This document shows, piece by piece, positions 30,210 to 38,090 of a stretch of DNA of 38,090 nucleotides. Source of the stretch: Roridomyces roridus (Eukaryota; Basidiomycota; Agaricomycetes; Agaricales; Mycenaceae); NCBI GenBank assembly GCA_029378245.1, contig JARKIF010000266.1, positions 1-38,090 on the forward strand. Direction: 5' to 3'. Each line of letters starts with the position of its first letter. Within the stretch, counting starts at the first letter, position 1. Both the position numbers and the translations under genes were made by a program. The notes beneath the pieces were generated by a model, which did not search any database, had not been told where the DNA came from, and saw only the letters and a program-made list of their open reading frames with translations.

Positions 30210-32211
30210 TCATCGCCGTTTGGAGCCCCGTACGTCGTCGAGCCCTGGCGAGCTTCGACGTTTTCTGCTTTCCGAACAGTCAGTTGAGGATAAGAAAAGA
30301 ATAAAAGAGAACCGACCTGCCCCGATCCTCCGGTTCCCCACTAGACGTCCTTGCCTCCTTTCCACCACCATAATCCAACCCGTCCACCGCAGTAGAAATC
30401 CCATCCCGGTCCTTGTACTTGTTTTGATTCCGCGGGCCAGTAGGCACATTGGGAGGTAACGGAGACGTAGGCCGCGCAGGTGCAGAGGGCGCATGCCCAC
30501 GGCCACGTAAACCGCCGACGAAGCCTGCTCCTCTGACACCACGCATTCCTCGTGCACGGTATGCAGCAGCGCCTACGGGGCCACCGCGGCCTACACCACC
30601 AGGGCCAGCAGGCGCGCCTCCTGTACCTTCGACGTACATCTGCTGCTGCTGCTGCTGCTGCTGCCCCGCCTCGTTGTACTCCATCATCCCTCCAAACGCC
30701 CCATTCCCATCCTGCATCTCACCAGCAGCTCCCGGAACGACGACCTGCGCCTCTCCCTGCATCGCCATAGGCATCATCCCATGCCCATGCCCCATATCCA
30801 TGCCCATTGGCCCCATCATGGACATATCCATCATCATACCTGGGTTCATCATACCCGCCCCTCCAGCTGCGTTGTTCATCATGGCTGCCGTCCCTGTCAT
30901 CACCATCGTCCGTACGTCCGATGGGAGCTGTGTCAACTGGTCTTCTGGCATGCCCGAGAAGTTCTGCAGGAACCCATAAGTATTTGGATAAAAAACCAGA
31001 AAAAAATACGTACAAGCACATTCGTCTTGAGAACGTTGGCCATCTCTCCGAGATCCCGACGCCGGTAACAATAAATCTCCCAGCTCAACTCGTCAAAACC
31101 ATAGTTGAACCAGTCGCTGACATCCGCGCCGGGCTTGCGCCATTGTTTGTCCGTCATGGCTGCTAGGTCCACGTCGATGATGGCGCGCCCGTCCATCGTG
31201 CCCATGACCGTTGGGTCGATCGCGGGGTGCGAAGGTGGTGCTGTTGCAGGAGGGAGCGTCGAAGGGTCGATACCGTCTTCTACTACAGCGGGGGTAGCGG
31301 CAACTGCAACTGCTGCTACATTTTCGGGGGTGGGTTGTGGTGGTGCTTCGGTTTGAGGGACGGGAGTAGGGGCCGCAGTGACGGGTTCAGAGGCAGGGGT
31401 GGACGTGACTTGAGGGGCGGAGCGAGAGGGAGCTATCGTAGCAGTCGAGCCTACTCGTTGGATAGGTGTATATTCTGTTGTTAGTGAGGGTTGGGGCGCT
31501 GAAAATATAATGAATGGAGGTTTGAGTGTATCTGAACGTGTTTAGATACCTCGGAGAGCGGGTGTCGAGGCGCTGGGACGCAGTCCTCGCGATTGTCTAT
31601 GCCATGGTCAACAATGTCGCTCCGAACAAAAGGAATATCTGCACCGAAAATCGAGCGACCGCGACTGCGGCTCCATGATAATTTCGACATCCTGCGTCAA
31701 ATGAGACGGTGTTATAAAGCTGAAGAAACGAACGCGCACCTCTTCATCGTCCTCCGTCTCCTCCCCCATATCACTCGCGTCTTCTTCCTCGCCATCTTCC
31801 GGTGCGTCAACGGCCATGGAAGTACTAGCAGCAGCAGCAGGTTGGCTGCTGCTCGTGCTCGTGGACGCTTCAGCCGCAGCCTGGGCCTGCAAATTGGCAA
31901 TGATACCCTCCGCCGCGGATTGAAAGCTTGAGCTGGCAAGTGCCGGTCTTTACAACAGCATTCCAAGTCAACAACACGGTACTTTCTCGAGAGGCTAAAG
32001 CAAACTCACGAGGGTGTAACTAAGTATCACGCGCGAAGGAGAGTTAACAGAATGACATTGGCATTAAGGATACACGGTAGGACATGAAAGCCAGTGAACT
32101 AACCGACGGCAGGGGTGGTCGTGGGCGGTGGGTTACCATACAGGAAATCGTCGTCGTCGTCCCTAGAGAGTCGTCAGCATTGTCGCGCGCCAGCAAGACG
32201 AGCACAGACAT
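30210..32211 (-). CDS. FIP1: Pre-mRNA polyadenylation factor FIP1
   Basis: Fip1 tethers poly(A) polymerase to the cleavage and polyadenylation factor. Nine exons: 32210-32211, 32104-32162, 32010-32019, 31740-31947, 31645-31691, 31550-31596, 31014-31498, 30317-30963 and 30210-30267; 520 residues. N-terminal acidic MDDDDDFLYG and a Glu/Asp-rich stretch (poly(A) polymerase-binding type); the Fip1 motif near residues 240-275 reads RKPGADVSDWFNYGFDELSWEIYC. C-terminal part: Met-rich run, Gln8 tract, RGG-like and Arg-rich region, DYGGG and KRR end. The start codon is split AT|G by a 47-nt intron, and exon 3 is 10 nt. Codon phase closes at all eight junctions. Confidence 0.92.
30640..30663 (-). repeat. 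(CAG)8 trinucleotide repeat in FIP1
   Basis: Eight uninterrupted CTG units on the plus strand, read as eight glutamines in FIP1 exon 8. Such a tract may vary in length between strains. Confidence 0.9.
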
Positions 32212-32291
32212 GGAGGAAGAGAGAAAGTCGGTCAAGCACTGCCAAACAAGGGCGCGTTTCTCGACGCGTTCATTATTTTGAGTAAAAATTA

Positions 32292-33182
32292 CTATGCTAC
32301 ATCTCCTGCAGTCTCCTCCAAACCTTTCTTCAAGCCTTCCAACGTCCTAGCCAGCCGCCCACCACTCGCCTCACTCAGCGTCATAGCCAACTGCGTCCCA
32401 GGTGAACTCAACAGTCCCACAATCTGCTCCCTCAGCGTCTGCAGCGTCGGCAACTCCGCTACCGACTTGACCCGCTCGGGAAGTAGAATCTGCCCATCAA
32501 GCAACGCACCGAGAACCTTGAGTTCAGGATCCACCACCTGCCTCGACCGTTTAATCCTCCGTCCCGGATTCGCAGGGTCCGCGTTCTTCTCATCCAGCTC
32601 CTTCTGCAGCTGCTCCTGCGTCTTGGCCGGACGAGGCGGGACGGTACGGTTGAACGTCCGGAGTATCGACTTGAGTTGCGGGGGATCGAGAACGGGGAGG
32701 GACAAAACGGCGAGTGCGCCCGTCACGCCTTCCGTCATACGCGTAACGTCGTCGTTGGCCACTGAAGGGTAGTCCCGCAGTGCAGCCCCGAATATGCTCG
32801 ATCGTATGACCGTGAGCAGTGGTTCCGGCATTACTTCCTCCTCCTCCTCCCCTTCTTTAGGTTTCGACGATGGTTTCCGTTTCGACGCTGCAGATATGTC
32901 CCTCCGCAGTTTGATGAATCGTTGAGAGGTGAAATCGTTGTGGTAGAGGAAGAGGAGGGGCGAAGTCGTGCTGCTGTCGATAATTTTCATGTACCAGTTA
33001 TACTGGTACGCCTTCTTCCCGGCAAAGTGGCGGGGAAGGCTCATCCCTTTGATGGGTTTTGGCGGCAGGACAGAGAGGGCATAGCCGCGCGATGGGCCCG
33101 CCGCCAATATGGGTCGTGGTGGGACTGGGACCAGCCGCGTAGAGGCGGAGGAGAGCAGCATATCGAAATGTTTACGTAACAT
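32292..33182 (-). CDS. Mitochondrial large-subunit ribosomal protein uL10m
   Basis: Component of the mitoribosomal stalk base (bacterial L10, yeast Mrpl11 family). Single exon, 296 residues, from the ATG at 33182. The open frame continues upstream but through a GTG, and the chosen start gives a mitochondrial presequence: MLRKHFDMLLSSASTRLVPV ... PSRGYA, Arg/Ser/Leu-rich without acids apart from one Asp. The mature part shows the L10 order: LFLYHNDFTSQRFIKLRRDI, SSIFGAALR, LKVLGALLDGQILLPERV, LPTLQTLREQIVGLLSSP, RTLEGLKKGLEE. Its first 11 nt overlap the 3' end of the upstream BMT5 frame, so it has no promoter of its own outside that gene's coding region. Its stop is 80 bp from the FIP1 start. 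Confidence 0.88.
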   Translation of the reverse strand: MLRKHFDMLLSSASTRLVPVPPRPILAAGPSRGYALSVLPPKPIKGMSLPRHFAGKKAYQYNWYMKIIDSSTTSPLLFLYHNDFTSQRFIKLRRDISAASKRKPSSKPKEGEEEEEVMPEPLLTVIRSSIFGAALRDYPSVANDDVTRMTEGVTGALAVLSLPVLDPPQLKSILRTFNRTVPPRPAKTQEQLQKELDEKNADPANPGRRIKRSRQVVDPELKVLGALLDGQILLPERVKSVAELPTLQTLREQIVGLLSSPGTQLAMTLSEASGGRLARTLEGLKKGLEETAGDVA

Positions 33183-34250
33183 GTTTGCTCTGCCTACGTT
33201 CACGCGCCAAACTAGACTCGAGACAAAATTCCCAAGTCCGATCCTCTCCACCTTCGCCCGTTCTCCCTGTCCCATGTGCTCGCTCACCCTTGGTCATTCT
33301 ATGCTCATAACCCTTCCACGCGCGTCGATCAAAGTAAAATGAACGCAGCAGAGTGAAGGAGGGATTTTGCGGGGCGCTGGAGGAAGCCGGCGCTGGTGGA
33401 TTCTTTGCGAGGCGTGGAACGTCCCTAATGAATATTTAGTTGAGGTTACTCCAGGCTGCAAAGCACCCACCATTGCGTGTATGGAACAACGTTTCGCAGT
33501 GTGATCAGAATCGAGCCTCTACAGGCGGCGACTTGTGTGATGTTTTCACTTTCTTCGTCTACAGGTTCCTCGGCCGGCTCGTCTTCTTCTTCTTCGTCTG
33601 GTTTCCGTTTCTTTTTAGGCGTGAATATTTGGGGAATAGGTCCCTTCACAAGGAAACCAGACGCGGAACGAAGGAACCCGAGAATGAGCAGCTGATTCGA
33701 GAGTATATTTCGATCCTGGTCTGCTATTCCCTTTCCTAAAAGACATGTTAGTTAGAGACGCGACTGCAGATTCATACACACCAGCATGCGGAAAGTTCCA
33801 CACAATCTTATCCCAAGTCCTCCCCTTGAAAGCCCCAAACCTATCCAGCTTCGTCGCATCCACAGAAAAGTGCACCTCAACCCCGAGGGCCTTGAGGTCC
33901 CGCACGATGTCCTCTGCGCCGGGATACTTTTCATAGCACTCTTGCTCGGTATCATACGCGGTAGCTGTCACATTCTTCGGAGGGAGGTGCGCTAATTCGG
34001 TCGGTGCATCGCGCACCAGAGCGCGCGCAAAGGAGAAATTGCCCTCCCCGATGAGTAGTATTTTATCTGTAGCGCGAAAGGGCATTGTCGGTTTCCGTTT
34101 TACGACCAGAGTAGTTTTGGGTTTCCCCTGCTTCTGCTTTTTCGCCATTAATCCAGCAGTCTGCACTGCCTGAGCGGCCTTTTCCTTGAGTTTCATGCGA
34201 GAAGAGTGGGTCTGCAACATGGCTTTGAGTGGTTTCTTAGTTTTCCCCAT
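33172..34250 (-). CDS. BMT5: 25S rRNA uridine-N3 methyltransferase, BMT5-like (DUF2431)
   Basis: SAM-dependent nucleolar enzyme; yeast Bmt5 methylates U2634 of 25S rRNA. Exons 33782-34250, 33471-33735 and 33172-33424; 328 residues. The start is the ATG at 34250 (MGKTKKPLK); the N-terminal 50 residues are basic, nucleolar-like. SAM motif DKILLIGEGNFSFARAL at about 62-78, then [32 protein letters not shown], an acidic low-complexity insert, GSILITLRNVVPYTQWDV and the C-terminal LLRSFYFD...YEHRMTKG. Splice choices are set by these motifs. It is divergent from RAMP4 with 121 bp between start codons. The last codons (AAA CAT GTT ACG TAA) contain the uL10m start codon in another frame. Confidence 0.93.
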
Positions 34251-34371
34251 GGTGGTCAAGAGTAAAGCAGAAGTGTGTTTGCGGGCCGCTCCAGCCGGAA
34301 TCAAAATTCTCTAAAGGCAACTGCCACGTTCTCAATTACCCTTCGTCCCTCCTTTACCACTACGATTCAAA

Positions 34372-34672
34372 ATGGCATGCAAATCCATCTCTTGAAATCC
34401 AAACGCTAATTCTACAATCCCCAGCCGACCAACTTTGAGCTGCGGCAACAGAACCAAAAGTTTGCCAACGCGGCCAAGTCTGGCAAGAAGCCTACACACC
34501 CGTCGAGAGCAGAAATCCTGGCCAAGCGCAGCCCGATTAACATGTGGGCACTGGGTGCCATTGTATTCGTCGTCATGGGCGGAGGTGCGTGTATCGTCGC
34601 GTCTCGGAACGTCTCCAGCTAACCCAGTCGTGTGCAGTGCTATTCGAGGTTGTGAAACTATTGTTCCTGTAG
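34372..34672 (+). CDS. RAMP4/SERP-like small ER membrane protein
   Basis: Ribosome-associated membrane protein of the translocon region (yeast Ysy6, mammalian SERP1). Exons 34372-34374, 34425-34584 and 34638-34672; 65 residues, the family size. It reads MPTNFELRQQNQKFAN..., a soluble basic half, then SPIN and one C-terminal membrane segment MWALGAIVFVVMGGVLFEVV, a tail-anchored layout. Exon 1 holds only the ATG, followed by an intron with a GC donor (GCATGC) and a clear branch-like GCTAAT; no GT alternative joins the frame. The start is therefore the least certain part; an upstream exon is possible. Its 3' end is 82 bp from the stop of the convergent RBBP4 gene. Confidence 0.8.
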
Positions 34673-34754
34673 GAACATGCTTAGGGAGCCCTTGTACAAC
34701 AGAGTATCTTATTCCATTCTCATTTTCATATTACATTCAGCAAGCAAGATTCAA

Positions 34755-36359
<1,605 letters not shown>

Positions 36360-36480
36360 TTCAGTGCTGGGAAGCGAGAGTGTGGAAGGTGTGAGTATCT
36401 ATCGACGCGACGCGTCGTGAAAGTGCAAAGTCAAGCGGATTTCAAACTCCGTTCCGCAATCAACACTCTTCTTTGTTGCG

Positions 36481-38090
36481 ATGTTTGAGACTGGCTCGGG
36501 CGAGCAGTCTGGCTCGGGCTATCCCACACCTGCCTTTCCTCCACAGCCTCTTTCTGCAGTTGATGCTCCGTCGCCGACTCCTCAATGTTCCGTTCGCGGA
36601 TGTTCCAACCCCGTCGAGCCACCAAACCCGCATGTACTGGGCATAATGAAAATGTGCGCGGTGTGTCGCGAGAAACACCGCTCGTACGCAAGCGCCAAAC
36701 GCGCTCGGAGGAAAGCCGAAAAGTCTCTGCTCACTCGTATGGGACTGTCCCAGCCTCCAGACACAGAGTCTGCCACTGTCATTTTGCCGAGTCAGGTTTG
36801 TTGGCGGGTCAGGCCTTCCATTCTCGTTCATTCATCTCAATGTGGTTAGGATCCTCCTTCTCCATCGACATCGACCCCGCAGACCCCGCAGACTCCTCAG
36901 TTTGCTATCGACCCTGTGTTATTTTCAGAGCCAACGGATTCCAGCTCCCTTTCTGGTGCATTGGGCTTCAAACCAATTGTTCCCGATAATCCTGCGCAAT
37001 TGCACCTCGATGGCGGTGGACTTCCCTTTGTATCAAGCGACCACCCTCGTTTCTGTTCTGTCAAGGGATGCAAACAAGTCATCGCCGAACCATAGGCAAG
37101 TCTGGCTATGCCGCAAAGCTCAGTTGCTGATACCAAAATAGAGGAATATCCGTTCAAGGATGTGCAAGCCATGCCGCGATCGCTACCGGGTTTATGGAAT
37201 CACTAAACGGGCAAAGTGGAAGGCCGAACGCCAAGCATACGATCGCGAGTTGGAAGATTTACGGGAAAAGGAAGATTTACGCAGAGCCGCAGACGGGTTA
37301 CCTGTCAGTTTGACTGCACAATTCTGCAGTATCCGTATTGACATCTTTCAAAAGCCGCTAGCCGAATCAGAAGAGGATCTCCGCGCTTGGGAACTTTCCC
37401 TCGTCGGTCAGGACGGCCAGTCATCTCCGTCCATCGCGTCGGGTTCTCCCGACCCTCATCCTCCAAAGACCCCATCCCATGTCGTGCTCCGGCTCGCATC
37501 TGCACCGTCTCGCACTGTCCACACGATTCTGCCTGGATCCTACCGATATAAGCACTGCGAGGCGCACCGGATACAGAACCGTCGCCATGGTAGACTGAAG
37601 CGCGGAAGGGATAAAGTTGAAAAGGGGTTTATGCTGCCCGATGGGACGCCTCTAATCACTCCTGGTCCTATCAAGATCAAGCCTGCTGCGGAGCAGGAGA
37701 CGGAAGATGCAGAACCAAGTCCAGAGGGTGCTCCCTCGGAAAGTGTGGAGGGTGGTGAGGACTCGAGGACAGACGAAAACTCGTCGGAAAAGGTTTGTTT
37801 CATATTCCTCACATGGCGGATATTGGGTGCCAATTCAACCACAGAAAACATCTCGACGCTTCAAGGGATCTCCTCATACGTGCGCGCAGGACGATTGTTG
37901 CAATTTGATCCTTCCGGGAGTCCGATGGAGGACTTGCGAGATTTGCCGGGCCAACATACGTGCTGAAAGGCAGGCGAATGCAGCTGCCACTCAATCAGCC
38001 GATACAACGCCTCTGGTGGATTTGTTTCCTCAGATAACACTTCTCAATATGGGACCTTCAATTCCGCGCTATTTTCATCGCCGAGCATCT
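36481..38090 (+). CDS. Cys-repeat protein of unknown function (3' end outside the window)
   Basis: Not a family I can name. Exons 36481-36795, 36850-37077, 37142-37303, 37355-37792 and 37845-38090 (open to the edge). Repeats of the form C-x4-C, a spacer, then C-x2-C-R followed by a Lys/Arg-rich helix-like stretch: Cys36/Cys41 with CAVCREKHRSYASAKRARRK; Cys174/Cys179 with CKPCRDRYRVYGITKRAKWK; a partial third with CEAHRIQNRRHGRLKR; a fourth with CAQDDC and CEICRANIRAERQ. This suggests small zinc-binding, perhaps nucleic-acid-binding modules (inference). Between them are Pro/Ser-rich linkers. The exon 2 donor (GTCATC at 37078) is weak: the frame otherwise reaches TAG at 37091-37093. The repeat pattern is secure; the splice model is moderate. 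Confidence 0.65.

Noticed and set aside
28915..30213. Long antisense open frames opposite the ING gene
   Set aside because: They mirror the GC-rich codon pattern of ING and contain no domain; the ING frame has both the N-terminal and the PHD signatures.

Overview
The window is fungal, almost certainly from an Agaricomycete (mushroom-forming basidiomycete). Genes are dense and on both strands. They are cut by about 87 introns of mostly 43-65 nt. A FunK1-type kinase is present, and the proteins are typical of basidiomycetes. I built exon models by reading across frames: phases close at every junction given, and in nearly all multi-exon genes the family motifs continue across the splice. No transposon, RNA gene, CRISPR array or prokaryotic-style system was seen.

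Layout. 1-622: 3' end of a UDP-glucose 4-epimerase. 733-4771: three paralogues of an unrecognised 'GIWSTDW' protein (two on minus, one on plus; copy 1 frame-broken), with a FunK1 kinase between them. A decayed piece of the 5' coding end of the neighbouring PIN1/ESS1 gene lies upstream of each paralogue. 4917-10244 (+): PIN1/ESS1 prolyl isomerase, an mARC-like MOSC protein and a USP12/46 (CreB/Ubp9-type) deubiquitinase. 10493-12580 (-): F-box protein. 13605-16527 (+): secreted GH3 beta-glucosidase carrying two lesions, with a cluster of CreA-like sites on its TATA box. 16735-19371 (+): a small unknown protein and a membrane J-domain protein. 19641-24202 (-): a DUF4203 membrane protein and an 18-exon Zn2Cys6 transcription factor. 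25084-27055 (+): three tandem YCII-domain genes with matching promoters. 27056-28802: mostly non-coding, with one possible 80-codon gene.

28803-38090 is a very compact housekeeping block: ING-type PHD protein (+), FIP1 (-), mitochondrial ribosomal protein uL10m (-), BMT5-type rRNA methyltransferase (-), RAMP4 (+), RBBP4/Msi1 WD40 histone chaperone (-), and a protein with repeated Cys motifs (+) that runs off the window. Gaps there are 62-122 bp, and the BMT5 and uL10m reading frames overlap by 11 nt.

The genes do not form one pathway. The left half mixes conserved genes with young duplications and decay; the right half is conserved gene-expression machinery. The most unusual items are the PIN1 relics ahead of each GIWSTDW paralogue, the YCII array with a copied promoter block, the overlapping BMT5/uL10m frames, the FIP1 start codon split by an intron, and the Cys-repeat protein.
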